DNA from: Xylocopa sonorina
Taxonomy: Eukaryota > Arthropoda > Insecta > Hymenoptera > Apidae
Direction: 5' to 3'
DNA: 64,000 nucleotides
Assembly: GCF_050948175.1 (NCBI RefSeq)
Contig: NC_135204.1
Location: 9,167,473-9,231,472, forward strand
Below are positions 1 through 11,772 of this stretch, piece after piece. The notes under the pieces were generated by a model that saw only the letters and a list, made by a program, of their open reading frames with translations, ran no database searches and had not been told where the DNA came from. Both the position numbers and the translations under genes were made by a program. How positions within the stretch are numbered: the first letter of the stretch is position 1; every line of letters starts with the position of its first letter.

Positions 1-166
1 TGACGGTTGAACAATATTGAACGTCGCGTTTCATCCCTGAACTTCAATCGTAATCGAATCTAAATCGATCTGTAAGAGACAGACGAGTTTAGGAAGTTGG
101 TATCGCGTGTCGTCGTCTGTACACGGTTCTAAATTTGGAGCTGGTCCTTTCAGAGAATAGGATCGC

Positions 167-215
<49 letters not shown>
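167..215. repeat. (AG)n microsatellite
   Basis: About 49 bases of AG dinucleotides with one AAAG interruption, inside the upstream bi intron. Confidence 0.97.
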
Positions 216-217
<2 letters not shown>

Positions 218-497
218 CCCGTTATATTGGGTCGGAATCCCAGCGACTGAATGATGCCACTGTCCACAAACAGATAAGCGTTATCGAGCCAACGCGGTTC
301 TTTGATCATTGAATGGAAATAAATAGGTGCTATCGTGGCCCGTTGACTCGACACCGGCTTGGTAATTTACGATTAACGGATTCCCCCGAACGAGGAGGAA
401 AATCGAGGCCGCGTCGCGTTTCCCACCTCGAATTGTATATTCCATTCGACCGTCGAGTCGATCGGGCAACCTGCGACTAACTTAATCGCCTGACAAC

Positions 498-523
498 CTC
501 TCTCCTCTCTCTCTCTCTCTCTC
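498..523. repeat. (CT)n microsatellite
   Basis: Short CT-dinucleotide run with one CC interruption, inside the upstream bi intron. Confidence 0.9.
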
Positions 524-2029
524 CGTTTCCTCTATCACCGTTTGGCCTCGCACGATCATTTCCTGTGCGACTGAGAAATCTTCCAGAATCGAAACGCTCG
601 ACGCGTGTCCCACTTTCGAACGAACTCCTCTCCGGACCGTCTGCTCGATTAATTGATTCCTCAATTTTCCAATTATCCGACTTGCAAGAGGTCGCAGGGA
701 CGAGGGACCACCTTCAGTGATTATCCAGACACCTTTGGGGGGGCGACCATCGCGTTCTATCGCGAACCGATCGACGGAATCGGGTCGAAGGGAGGAAGGA
801 AGCGAGAAAGGCGAGGAACATCGTCGAGCGCGGTCGTTCTTCCAGGGAGCAGCACACCACTCGCGTTCTCATTGGTCGAACGGCTCACGTGCGTGTCGGC
901 CATAATGCCGTGAACCGGATGATGGAAAAGCCACCCTCGATTCGAGCCAATTAGCTTCCGGCCAGGCAAAGTGCCGAGGAGAGCGCGGAGGATCCATTCT
1001 TTTCCCCTCTCGTTCATCCCTCGTCCTGCCTCTGACGGATGCCTCCCATGACACCAGCTCGAGAAGCGTAACTCCTTCGATTTCTCGACGTCTATCCTCG
1101 CGACGAGAGTTTCGAGAGGAATTGCTTGCCTCGACACTTGCTTCGTTTCGAACATTTTCACGCTTTAATCACTTGCGACGAATTTTCAGCGGTACAAATT
1201 TCCCGTTCGACGATAGACGATTCTCTAAACTGGCGTCTCCCGCGTCTGAACGTCGCGAGGAGAGGAACGATAGCTCGTGGAGGGCGCGTAATTCGTTCCG
1301 CGAAAAGAAGCGCGAACGCTCCCACGCGCCTCTTCCCCGAACTTAGATCCGATCCGGGGATTAATTGGATTCCGTGGAATCGAGCCGGTGTCGAAGTTCG
1401 CCGGGGCCGATTAACGCGCGGCCCGTTTCCCATTCAGATCTGCCCGTGGGACGATACGTGGGGAGCCACGGTGATTTTCGCTTTAGAAAACCGCGACAGC
1501 CCCGTCCAAGCGTCGACCGGAATTGCTCGCGCTTGATGGGCAGATATTAGGCCGTTGAGCGCCACTTTGAGTCCTTCATTGTGCCTGGGACCGACGGAGC
1601 GGTGACGATGCGGTTTTAGAACGGTTTGTTTAGACGCTCGGATCAGCGCGCCAGGCGCGGAGCCAGTTGAGCTTTTAATTTACGGGCATTTTCGCTGATC
1701 TAGTTCGGTTCTTGGTATTCAAAGCGCGGTTGCGAAGCCAGGAATGGTGCTCTCGAGCAACCGGACGCGTATTTATCGCGCTGCGCCACTGCTGTCCGAG
1801 CGAGAAGCGTCGAGACGCGATGGAAAACGTTGGACGCGAGGAAAACGTCCCCTAAGAACGATCTCGAAAAAAGCTCAGCCAGGGCGAAAGTCGACGGGAG
1901 GGACAGGGACGGACGAGGGGTCTCCTCGTGGCGCGCGTCGAGATCAGAGGTGGGCTAGTCGTAATCGAGTCCAGAACACGTCCCCCTAACGCTGCTCCTC
2001 CGCCCAGGGGTAGAAAAATCCACCCCTTT

Positions 2030-2560
2030 TCCAGCCGGTCGATACCAGGACGACCACCTCCTTCCTTCTCCTCTTCCGTGTTCCCGTCCCCTCGTCGCCG
2101 CAGCGCCTCGCCTCGCCTTTTCTTTCTCGCACCCCCTGACACACGGAGGACCCTCTGCACGCCTTGCGTTCGCTCCTCTGCCGCTTCCTGCCGAGGTGGC
2201 GCCACTGTTCTCGCCACCCTTTCGTCCACCCCCTCCCCCAACGCGTCCTTTCTCTTTCTCTCCTCGCGACAACCCCTAACGTCCGACGCGTGCGGCTTAA
2301 CGTCTTTCCCTGTTCTGGCCGTCGACTCGCTTTTCTTTCCTCCAGCATCTCTTTAAGAAGCCCGCAGCCTTCTCTTCTTCGCTCGCCTCTTTTTTCCCCC
2401 TTCTCTCTCTCGTCTCTCTCTTTGCTTTTGCTTCCCGGGCAAAGACCACGGGGGAACGTCCAAGTTTTTCACCCCCTTGTCGCGATTAGAGGGTGCAGCT
2501 TAATTGCCGAGTTTCTCTTCTTTTCTTTTCCTTCTTCTTTTCAATCTCTTTTTTTTTTTC
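2030..2560. repeat. Pyrimidine-biased tract
   Basis: For roughly 500 bases the + strand is dominated by C and T (TCTTC, CCTCC and CTTTC words), with short interruptions. It lies inside the upstream bi intron, so the transcript would be pyrimidine-rich. Such tracts can bind PTB-like proteins or form triplex DNA; no specific function is claimed. Confidence 0.7.
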
Positions 2561-3912
2561 TTGGATACGTCGGTTGTTCGCGAAGCTGGTTTCACAGAGC
2601 AGGCTCGTCTCGCGGCGCGTAAAGTAATTTCGAATTTAGTTGTTCCTCGATGGAACGATCCGTTGCTGATGTAATATGATAAGAAAGTAGTTCGTCGTGT
2701 ATTTCTATGCGTCGATGTATCGTCCAGATGAACGTTCAACGGTTTCGAACACTCGAAGCGTCTCTAGTCCCCCGTGGAGAACGCCGCGAAACCGAGCAGC
2801 TACGAAACCCAACGACGAGGGGAGGAGATCCGAGGAAAAGGAATTCCACGACGCACACGCGTCCACGTCGGTCCCCTGGCCGCGTTGTTTGGTCAACCGA
2901 TCGTACAGAAGGGCAAACAAGCCTCTCCGGGCATCGAAAGGGTTCGCCGGCTAGGCGGACGCGGCGTCGACGGTTTCTTGCCGCGCGGAAAGTCGCGCGG
3001 CGTGAGAAGCGGACAAACGTCGGAGACAAAGAGGAGCCACTCGAACAACCCCCTTCGAGCCGCGCTTCCACTCCTCCGCCACCTCGCCGAAGCGGTGCCA
3101 TCCGCTCGCCGGCTCCTTCTTCTCTCGAGGCGGCCCTTTTCACTTTGAGGGTTAAGAAGTTAGCTGATGGTTCGAGGATTACTTAGACTCCGTACATAAG
3201 GCAACTGTGCGCAGTTAGTTTGCGGTGCACACAGCCTCTGAAACGAGCGGAGGAGAGTCTTCCTCTCCCTCTTTCTTCGCCCCACCCCCCTTCACCGCGT
3301 TCCTCTTTTCTCTCGCGCGCTCGTTTCTTCCCAGCTGCCCTGGCTCCTTTATATTATATCGTCGGACGTCTCTCGTTCAGCGTCTTCGACGACGCCTTCA
3401 AAATCTCTCTTCCTTCCCACTGAAATTCGGTTGCGAGGCTCCAGTTAACTCTGGTCGAAGGCATCGCGAGCTGTGCCACCCCTAGGAGAAGTTTGCAAGC
3501 AGTTTCTCAGCTTCAGACTAGATCCAATCAAAGACCACTGCGTCCATCGGGTTTATCCATCCTCGTAGAACTTTACCGCGTCCTCGAAGAATCTCTAACG
3601 TCTCGACCATTCAACCCCAGCAATCAGTCTTCGAAACGATCGTCAATGACCCTAAAGAGTCATCGCTACCTCTCTGGTAGCAGCCACGACCAGTCCGTTC
3701 CGAGCGGAGACGCGCGTCGAGGCGGCGGCTGATCGGCCAGGAAACGAGGTAGGAGCGTGTGCAGCTTCGTGATTCGTAGTAGGTGGGCCCCAGGTAGCCA
3801 GGACAGATAACACCCGGAGATTACCGCGGACAGAGTCATTAGCAGCGTCGGCTTCTGTGTCGGCCAGGATATTCTCTCACTTTCCCCGACCTCCTCCCTC
3901 TGCATCACCGCT

Positions 3913-3913
3913 T

Positions 3914-3946
<33 letters not shown>

Positions 3947-3947
3947 G
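3913..3947. repeat. (CT)n microsatellite
   Basis: About 35 bases of CT repeats with one TAT interruption, in the upstream bi intron. Confidence 0.97.
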
Positions 3948-5070
3948 ACTACCTTTTATCTGGCTGGTCAATTCACGCGGCACGATACGTATGTATGTAA
4001 GTCGCCGTGGTCGTTTCGTTGCCTGCTGCCCCTCGCGCCGTTTCCCCCGGCATCCACGAGTCCCATCGCGCTGACACCGTCGCTCTCTTCCTCTCACGAG
4101 GCTTCTCGGCGAACCTGGTCCCTCTTCTTGTTGCTCGACCGCTCGTCCGCGTCCGTGGAGGTGCGGTTGTTGCTGTCTCGCAGATGGGTGCGTGCATCGG
4201 TGAGATCGAGCTTCGTTTTCGTACTCGATTCGATTCTAAAGGGTCTGAAACATCCCTCGAATCGATCTGAAGAGTGAAATTTTGTCTACGTACACGGAGT
4301 GGATAATGGTACCTCGAAGAGAGCGACTTTTTTTTCCCTGCAAACTCGCGGTTTCGATAAAAATTCCGCTCGCACACGGCAACGGACGCGACGGTTCGAG
4401 GCGACGAGCGATTAGCCACGAGCAAACCACTAATTGCCAGGCGCGCTCGTGGTTCGCGCGTATTTTCCACGGCGCCGTAGGCGTGTCGAAGCCGCGGGTC
4501 CGCTCGAGCCGTAGATAGGCGCTCGCACGGTGGCCAGGGAACCGAAAGCGGACGGGAACGGAATCGTGGCGAGCCGTAAAAGAGCAAGAAGCGCGCCGGT
4601 ATTCGGGTTTGATAGGCTAATGACAAACGCCTAGATTGGGGAGGCTTATCTGCCCTGGCCAGCGCTAATTATTTCCCCTTTGCGCGGAGCCGGCGCGTAA
4701 TGGCGGCTCCTCTCCTTACGCGCGATCGCGATTTCCACGGTGGACGCGCGACCTTTTATGCTCGTTCGCCAGATCCATCTGGACGTTGTCTTCTCCTCTG
4801 GTCGCGTCGTTATCGCGGACCTTTGGCCCCCGGTCGTTCGCCAGCTTCGCTTCCCGCTGGCACGCGGAGAACCGTCGCCGCGGATCCTTTGTCTTCCGCG
4901 TGATCGATGGTGCTCGGTTTCTACCTCTTCTTCCTCCTCTTTTTCTTTCTCCTCCCTCGTTTCAGACCGCGCGAACGCTCCAGGTCTGAATCCAACGGCG
5001 GCGCTAATTCGACGGACCGTTTCGCGTTAAACGTTCGATCGTCAGCGCGATAAATAACCGATGAAAGAAC

Positions 5071-5099
5071 GAGAGAGAGTGAGAGAGAGAGAGAGAGAG
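5071..5099. repeat. (GA)n microsatellite
   Basis: GA repeat with one GT interruption. GAGAG words of this kind can bind GAGA-factor-like proteins, but the genome carries many such runs. Confidence 0.95.
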
Positions 5100-5594
5100 T
5101 ACGAAAGCAGGAACTCGCATGGATAGAGGCCTAGACGAGGCTAGACGAGATATTCCCCGTCTTCAAGGTCCGTTGTTCGTCACCGAGGCGAAATCGCGCG
5201 GCCGCAGTCTTATAAAATAGTGACTGGTCTGTTTCTCCATTACGAAAATTCCGCGGCGTAATTACCGCGATTCCACGGATGGAACGTAGATTTATCGAGA
5301 CGGGAACGGCGGCGCGTCCATTCCACGATGGAATGTCCCGCGCAATCTTGTTAGCCGCTACCGCGCCATTTGCATCGGGACGGTACGCGCGGCCAGACGC
5401 TGCTAAAAGCGAGCCGATCGTTTTATTTCCCCACGAATATCGCTCTTAAACCGTTCGCCCATTAAAAACCGAAGATTACGCAGCCGGTGTTTCGTCCTTC
5501 TGGAAACAGGCTCGCGCGCCGCTCCCCGTATCGGTTTTACTGCAACAATGACGGAACTCCGAATTTCCAGTTAGCCAGCCACCGCCGCCGCCAC

Positions 5595-5619
5595 TCTTTC
5601 TCTCTCTCTCTCTCTCTCT
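5595..5619. repeat. (CT)n microsatellite
   Basis: Uniform CT repeat of about 25 bases. A GA run follows at 5752-5772 on the same strand, so the two could pair as an imperfect foldback. Confidence 0.95.
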
Positions 5620-5842
5620 AGACGCGCAACCGATAAAGGGCCTCCTGGCATTCCGACTCTCTCCCTCTCTAGTTCGATCCTCGCGCTTTTTATCGACGAG
5701 AAGCATTTTTTCGCATTCCCTGCCCTTCTCTTCTCTCGAACTATGCAACGAAGAGAAAGAGAGAGAGAGAGGATCGTTGCGTAACGCGCAGTCTGAGAAA
5801 TAGAGATCGCACGATCACGCGGAAATTATGGTCGTCATCGAC

Positions 5843-5863
5843 ATCGTCGTCGTCGTCGTCGTG
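5843..5863. repeat. (CGT)n trinucleotide repeat
   Basis: Seven CGT units about 340 bases upstream of the first exon in the window. Confidence 0.9.
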
Positions 5864-6198
5864 GTCGGTGGTTCTGACTCGAGGGAAAGGAAGACGAGTT
5901 TACGCGAGTGCAACGATTACGTGAGAGGCGATAAACTCTCGACTAAAACCTCGTGTCTCTTCCCTCGCCGCTTCTTCTCTTTCTCCCTTCCGCTGGGACG
6001 CCTGTCGCCTCGTCTGTCGCCGCGGTTCGCGACGCCACGCGTCGAAGGACGAGGAATAACGCGGCGATGGACGAATAGATCGATCGTGGGCCGATGCTGC
6101 GAGGCGAGTCGCACGCGAGATAGCGAGGGAACGATTGCGAGTAGGAGCTCTGCGCTGAAACAGTCTGTCCCAATGTACGGTCCGTTCGGTTGTTACAG

Positions 6199-6345
6199 AC
6201 GATATTGAACTCGATGCACAAGTACCAGCCGAGGTTTCACCTGGTGAGGGCCAACGACATCCTCAAGCTGCCCTACTCGACGTTCAGGAGTTACGTGTTC
6301 AAGGAGACGGAGTTCATCGCGGTGACCGCCTATCAGAACGAGAAG
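6199..6345 (+). CDS. bi: bi/omb coding exon: T-box DNA-binding domain, middle part
   Basis: A 147-bp exon of exactly 49 codons, phase 0 at both ends. It starts after acceptor TTACAG and ends before donor GTGAGT. The peptide runs from TILNSMHKYQPRF through VRANDILKLPYSTF and YVFKETEF to AVTAYQNEK. This is the block of the T-box after the ISDKHGF strand, and it matches TBX2/TBX3/Omb much better than Brachyury-, TBX20- or TBX6-type boxes. In the family this part contributes strands of the immunoglobulin-like fold and DNA/dimer contacts. The product is a nuclear sequence-specific transcription factor, mainly a repressor; in Drosophila it acts in optic lobe and wing patterning downstream of Dpp. 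By my recollection the intron positions and the 147-bp size coincide with vertebrate TBX2/TBX3. The family assignment is very secure; orthology to bi rather than another Tbx2-type gene rests on the last exon. Confidence 0.97.
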
Positions 6346-6770
6346 GTGAGTGGAGACTCTCTCGATTCCTATTTTCTTACCCTGCGCGATCCCATCGACT
6401 CTGCACGCGTCTCGCGCCCCAAAAATCGCTCGAAGAACGCTCAGACTCTGATCGATTCTTGTTTTTGGTCGTAACGATCGTTTCGTTCCGCAGGGGTTGA
6501 TTTTTAGTGTCTTTAGAAAAAGTTTCTCGCACGAATCGTCGTCTGCAGACATTTTTTTAGCTACGCAGGCATTGTTTTGATTCGTTTTTTATTGGTGGAG
6601 GGAGGACAGAGGTGATTTCGATTTTCCAACGATCGATACAGGCGATAGGGGTGGTAATTGCAACAGGGCTCGCGTTCACTGTTGTCTAGTTCCATTACAC
6701 GTGCACCGTGCGCGGGGTAATGCGTTGTAACTGCGTTATCTTTTCTTCATTGAAAAGTTATTATCGAGCC

Positions 6771-6910
6771 ATTAGCCCTCCGCGTATTAATTATCGAAGT
6801 TTAGAACGAACCGTGCCAGCCATCCAGCCGGGCGTCGAATTATGTAAATTAATTAAAGAAAATGTTATAATTAACGGGGCGCGCTGTAGCGAGCTGCGTC
6901 GGTTTAATTA
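6771..6910. promoter_or_regulatory. Intronic ATTA/TTAATTAA cluster, possible enhancer core
   Basis: Within 140 bases there are at least five homeodomain-type cores: ATTAGCC (6771), TATTAATTA (6785), AATTAATTAA (6847), ATAATTAAC (6867) and TTTAATTAAC (6903). They sit in an AT-rich patch within otherwise CpG-rich DNA and within 600 bases of a T-box exon. Homeodomain cores are short and common, so this is only a candidate regulatory element. Confidence 0.3.
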
Positions 6911-7064
6911 ACAAGCCCCGTGTCGCTCGACTCGCGGTACAGGCTTTCTCGAAAAACGAAACAGCGTATTTCCGCTGCTTTGCGAGCTCCTCGAGTTTCT
7001 CGAGGAATTTATCGCGAACTGTTCACGACAGTAATCTCTGATAACTTTAAAACTCTATCCAGAT

Positions 7065-7357
7065 CTTTTACGTAGCGTTCAAAGTTGAGGCTCCATCGTT
7101 TCTCTGGTTCGCGAGCTTAAAAAAATAAATGATCGAACCAGAAGCGATTGAAATTCCGACAGACAAAGATTAGAATTGACGCGAGACAGGAGACATCGTC
7201 GGAACTTTTACGTAGCGTTCAAAGTTCAGGGTGTTTTTGTCAAAATTCCATCGTTTCTCTGGTTCGCGAGCTTAAAAAAATAAATCTTTGAACCGGAAGC
7301 GATTGAAATTCCAACAGAAAAAGATTAGAATTGACGCGAGATAGGAGACATCGTCGT
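7065..7357. repeat. Imperfect tandem duplication, about 140-bp unit, two copies
   Basis: Copy 1 spans about 7065-7202 and copy 2 about 7205-7357. Both run CTTTTACGTAGCGTTCAAAG, then CCATCGTTTCTCTGGTTCG, then GCGATTGAAATTCC and GACATCGTCG in the same order. Copy 2 carries an extra stretch of about 16 bases (GGTGTTTTTGTCAAAATT region) after the first block and a few substitutions. The array lies 400 bases upstream of the second T-box exon. It shows no coding potential and no recognised transposon family. Confidence 0.95.
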
Positions 7358-7757
7358 ATGGACAATTTTTTCGTCGACGCTTAGCTTAATTAAGGCTCCC
7401 CGCGGTGGCCACAGCGGCGGTGGGGTTCCCGGAAGCTCTGTGGTTCCCGGTACGCGTTACTCCCGAGGTACGCATTATCCGTTGGCGCAAAAGGGGTCCC
7501 TTGTCCGGATTTTTCGTCGCGCGATTCCTCCCACCACCGTTATCGCCGCCGCTTCCCGGTATCTCGTGCTGCCGGAAGAAAGATATCGCCTCTGTGGATC
7601 TTCTCGAGCGGCCTGGCCCTCCTGGCGCACTCGAAACCCGTCCGATCCCGTTGCCCCGCCTCGTGGGACCGTTCGTTCTTCGTACACCCGCAATTTATCT
7701 CCATAGAATTACGAATCAAATCGAAGCACGTACATATATACACTTTGTGCATTGCAG

Positions 7758-7834
7758 ATCACCCAGCTGAAGATCGACAACAACCCCTTCGCGAAGGGAT
7801 TCCGGGACACGGGCGCGGGGAAGCGCGAGAAAAA
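7758..7834 (+). CDS. bi: bi/omb coding exon: C-terminal end of T-box
   Basis: A 77-bp exon encoding ITQLKIDNNPFAKGFRDTG then AGKREK and two bases (AA) of a split lysine codon. It begins in phase 0 directly after the AYQNEK exon and ends at donor AA|GTGAGT. ITQLKIDNNPFAKGFR is the T-box C-terminal motif, whose short helix enters the DNA minor groove in T-box crystal structures. The basic GKREKK tail is typical of TBX2/3/Omb and may help nuclear localisation. The split codon is completed by the first base of the last exon (AAA, or AAG with the alternative acceptor). No missing key residue or frameshift is seen. Confidence 0.97.
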
Positions 7835-8203
7835 GTGAGTATCGCTTTCAAAATTTAGCTACCCCCAAACTTATCGATTCGAACATTCCAAGTCGTTGTC
7901 AGAAGAACAATCAAACTCTCTTTAAGCCAAATCAAGCCAAATCGTCTGAAAGGAATCAACGAAAAGTAGCGAAGGAGTGGCAGGATTCGAAATTTTCCCA
8001 CGTTGAATGTAAAAAAGCTAGGTTAAGGTGGAATCTCATGAAACCCATTGGAAGTAGAGATCGCCTCCACCCTTTCGACTAGCTCTGGTCGAACAAAAAG
8101 CAATTCCAGATCCTGTCTTCTAGATGGACCTAATTGATCGTCGAGCTTTACTCGTTCACCCCACCTTGGTCCTCCGCCCCTATTTAAGCTGAACGGATCA
8201 GAG

Positions 8204-8223
8204 CCTCGGGGTCAGCCCCGAGG
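8204..8223. repeat. Perfect GC-rich hairpin
   Basis: CCTCGGGG, loop TCAG, CCCCGAGG: eight perfect base pairs with a four-base loop, about 370 bases inside the last bi intron. A further run of G follows (GGCTGGGGGG). It could form a stable RNA stem-loop in the pre-mRNA; function unknown. Confidence 0.8.
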
Positions 8224-11200
8224 GGCTGGGGGGTTGCCATCGTCCGGGCTCATTTGCGCCCCGGTATCGTCCATTTGTATTCAATATCGCGGCTTTACGA
8301 GCTTACACACTGGCGGAGGGTCGAGCCGCGGACCCGGGCCCGTTTCAATTTCGACCGTGGGGGCAGGTTTCCCGCCCTCGAGTGGATTCTGACGAGGTTA
8401 AGTCGCTCTATGTATACACGGGCCGTGTGCCGGCCTCGTTAACCTCGCCGTGCCTCGTTACAGACGAGGCAAAGCCGCGTAAGCTGCGGCAATTTGTCGC
8501 GCGCGGCTGTTCAGGTGCGATGACTGAAGATGCCGTGAATACGGTTGATTAGAAAGGGTTCACGTGGGGAGAAATTGGAATTTCGCCGCGATTCGCGTCA
8601 TTAGCCGCTGCTACGCGCGTTTCGAGTGAATTACCGGTCTATAATGACTCGAGGTTTTGTCTGGACTCAGATTTCGCGATCTTTGCGTGACCCTGGATCA
8701 CGCTTCGCGTATATTTGGGTGCTGGATGCTTCGTAATTGATACGAAACAACGAATATTCCAGAATTTAGAAAAGTTCTATGGGGTATTGTCCATGGTAAA
8801 ATAATTATACCACCACCTTTACGATGGTTCTATGCAATCGACGTGAAACGAACTCGTAAGAGGCGTTCGCGACGCTAAACGACTCCTTAGAGAAATGTCC
8901 CTGGGGAAGGGGTTGGGAACTCGTGGTGGCCAAGGGGCTCGAGTAGATTCCGCGGAAATTGAAGCGATGCCCGACGCCTGGCCGGATAAAGAAAGGGGCG
9001 AGGTTAATCGAGAAAATATGCAAAGCAGGGGGCGCGTCGTGGCGCCGCCTAATTAGAATAAGGGTTAGTTTTGGCTTATGGTTTCGGTTAAGGGTGGCCG
9101 GATCCCATCAGGAAGCCGCAGAGAATCGGGAGACGGAGTCACGGCGCGGATGGGAAGAGCGAGGCAGAGCGGACGGGGGTTGGAACATAGCCAATCATCG
9201 GATTAGCATACTGATGCTCAGGGGCGGCGCTGTCGTTAACAGCGGAGGGTGCCACTTGCTGGCTTTGAATTTTATATCGCCGCTAGAGCCGGTAACCGGC
9301 GTATAAAGGTCGGCCCCGACGGTGGGGGCGACTCCACTTCCGGCGCGGCGGGCCGCCGCTCGCATTTTCCTCTTTCTCGTTATACTCCCTTCGCCGCGCT
9401 CTGCTCTTTCCTTTTTCTCTCGTTTCGGTTATGGTCTTTCGGGAACCTTTGATGTCTACGCGTGGACCACGCTCTCGTCTACTGTAATAAAGGAAAAAAA
9501 GAAAAATGTGTACACTTTTAACGTTCACACTTCGCGGAATTGAACGTCGAAAAACCGCTCGCGTCTCTTTCTCTCTCTTCTGAACTGCAATAATACGACT
9601 TGGAGACGTTGTTGACTGGAAGCGAGAAATTGTCTCGTCGGAATTTTCGAAACGATTCCTCCAACAGCCGCGAAATCGCATTAGACTCGCGATGCTCGCA
9701 CGCGAGAACCCGGTTAAGTGCGAATCTGAACGCCTGCCACCGGTTAATTAACTTGATCGAGCAATTTTCTCGAAACGCGAAAGCGCACGGGCGATGATTC
9801 AGCGTGATTTCGAGTAATCGCGTGCCCGCCGGGGCGCAGGGCATTATTTCGTTAACTTTTTAACCGGGCAGTCGGTCACGAGACGCGGAACGCCGCTCGA
9901 GCGTGGCCGGTCGATTCGTCATGCCGGTTAAAAAGAAATATTTTTCTCGTCTGTGGCGGAGGGGAGAGAAAAAAAGGCACGGAAGAACCGTGGAAGGGGC
10001 GAATAAAAAAAAGAGAGGAAACCACCGCTGGTACCCGGCGTGGCTCGTTGTCACGTCATTTATCAAGGCGCGCGCCGGAACGATCGTATCGCGCCGCGGC
10101 GAGGAATCAATCTGTCCGCGGCTGGATTTCCACGCTGCCCGCCGCGTTATTAATCGCCACGCCTCGCCATTTGCTGCGATTTACGCGACATTATCGACAT
10201 AATTCCTGCGATCGACCCCCACGCGACATCCGGTTACGCTCGTGACGTAGATCGTACCTCGATACGGTGACAAATGCGAACTTTATTGGCCTCCGGATCT
10301 AAAACAACGTCCCTGCGGATCGTCTAACAAAGTACTTCAAACTTTCACCCCCTGCCTCAGAACTTAAGGATCGTACATCAATTTTTCCAGTTGACTCTAC
10401 GCGAGTCGCGCCACTTCGAGAAGCGATTGATCGCCTCCATCGAGGCGAGTGTATCCATAAAACGAAATTTACCACGTATCCGGCGCGGGCGCTCGCAATG
10501 ACGACGCATGAATGCGCCACTCGAGTCCTGCCCCCGCGTTTTCGACGGATAGAAAATAATCACCCCGTCGCGCGGCAGTCGTCGCAGTCAGAAAGACGCG
10601 AAAAAGTTCCACCGTCAACGATCCATTAAGACGGTTAGCCGGGTAATCATCGAGCCCTCGGCGGAATTTCATAGGGAATCGCGCGGCGGGGGTGTACACC
10701 GAGAGTCGAGCGCGCGTCTCTCCTTTCTTTTCTCCTTTTTTTTTTTTCCTCTACCGCGGGGTGGCCTCGGTGGGTGGGAACGCGGGGACGCGAAACGGGG
10801 AGGGTCCGTGGTTCGTGCGAGCTTCGACGACGACGAGGGGTGATCGTAAATCCTCGACGATGACACGACCCGGGGTTGGACGACACCGATACACCGCGCG
10901 GACGAGCGTCAAAGGCGACTGGGGACGCTGGATTTTCATTATCCCGTCTGAACGTCGATCAGACACTCGATCGGGAACCATAGGTCGCGTCGTTGGTAAT
11001 TATGACGAATTTATGCGGTGCCTCTCTCTTTCTCTCTCTCTCTCTCGCCACGATGGTAACCACGTTCAGCGTCACCCTGTTGGGGTGTTTAAGGAGCCGT
11101 GGAAAGGGTGCTAGGTTAGGGCTCGTTTGGACTGAATAGTTCAATTAATAGAAACTCTTGTGGGCGTCAATTTTTGATTAAGCGAATCGCGGATAGGGTT

Positions 11201-11734
11201 CGAGTGTGGGGTTGCCTGGAGAGCGTTGCCAGTGCGATCGTGAAGTTGGATACTCGAGAGAATACGAGCGTGCGAGGGACACGATTTTCTTAGTAGATCG
11301 CTTTCTCGGTATAGCGACTCGCGCGACGGTTGCGAGGTAAGTCTTCAACGAAGCGAAGACTCGCGAACCGTGGACGAAATGTGAACACGGGTGGAACACG
11401 TGGCCAGATTGTTGGGATCAAAGGGATTCCACGGTCGATAATTCAGCGGCGACTTTTCGAAAACGGCTCAATCAGAGTAGCCGCGACGGATTTCCGCGGT
11501 ATATGCATAATTCATGGTGGAAAGCCGCGCGATTCGCGAAAATGGACAGTCGGCGTGCGTATCAGTCCGGAATCGGGATCGATATCGGCACGCGTGATTA
11601 TCCGGCGAAATTGCCGCAAGAAACCGAGCCGCTCGACTGTGACTAACTTCTCCTTTTTTATTTCCCGTTCCCCGCGAGCCGATCGGAAATCGATTCTGTA
11701 ACATTTATCTGACGCACGTTCCCGGAATTAATAG

Positions 11735-11736
<2 letters not shown>

Positions 11737-11770
<34 letters not shown>
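11737..11770. repeat. (CT)n microsatellite
   Basis: About 34 uninterrupted bases of CT in the last bi intron. Confidence 0.97.

Positions 11771-11772
<2 letters not shown>

Larger units (their letters stand above)
1..6198 (+). other. bi: 3' portion of an upstream intron of bi (omb)
   Basis: No exon is recognised here. The acceptor at its right end reads TTGTTACAG before the ACG codon of the first exon in the window. None of the N-terminal T-box signatures expected upstream (the strand containing DLWDQF, or the RWMVAGKADPE region) is found in any frame, so the preceding exon lies outside the window. The DNA holds (GA)n/(CT)n microsatellites, a strongly pyrimidine-biased stretch at about 2030-2560 and smaller ones near 3250-3420 and 4900-4965. 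Open frames of up to 217 codons here are arginine/serine-rich and have no splice support. Whether the stretch is one intron, or also carries an unrecognised alternative exon, cannot be decided from sequence alone. Confidence 0.75.
6346..7757 (+). other. bi: bi intron between the two T-box exons
   Basis: A GT-AG intron of 1412 bp, donor AAG|GTGAGT and acceptor CATTGCAG|ATC. It contains an ATTA-rich block (6771-6910) and an imperfect tandem duplication (7065-7357). A 121-codon open frame overlapping its 3' end (7405-7770) is in the wrong frame for the T-box and is not coding. Confidence 0.92.

Noticed and set aside
7405..7770. 121-codon frame overlapping the second T-box exon
   Set aside because: It reads the first bases of the exon in the wrong frame; the correct frame gives ITQLKIDNNPFAKGFR.
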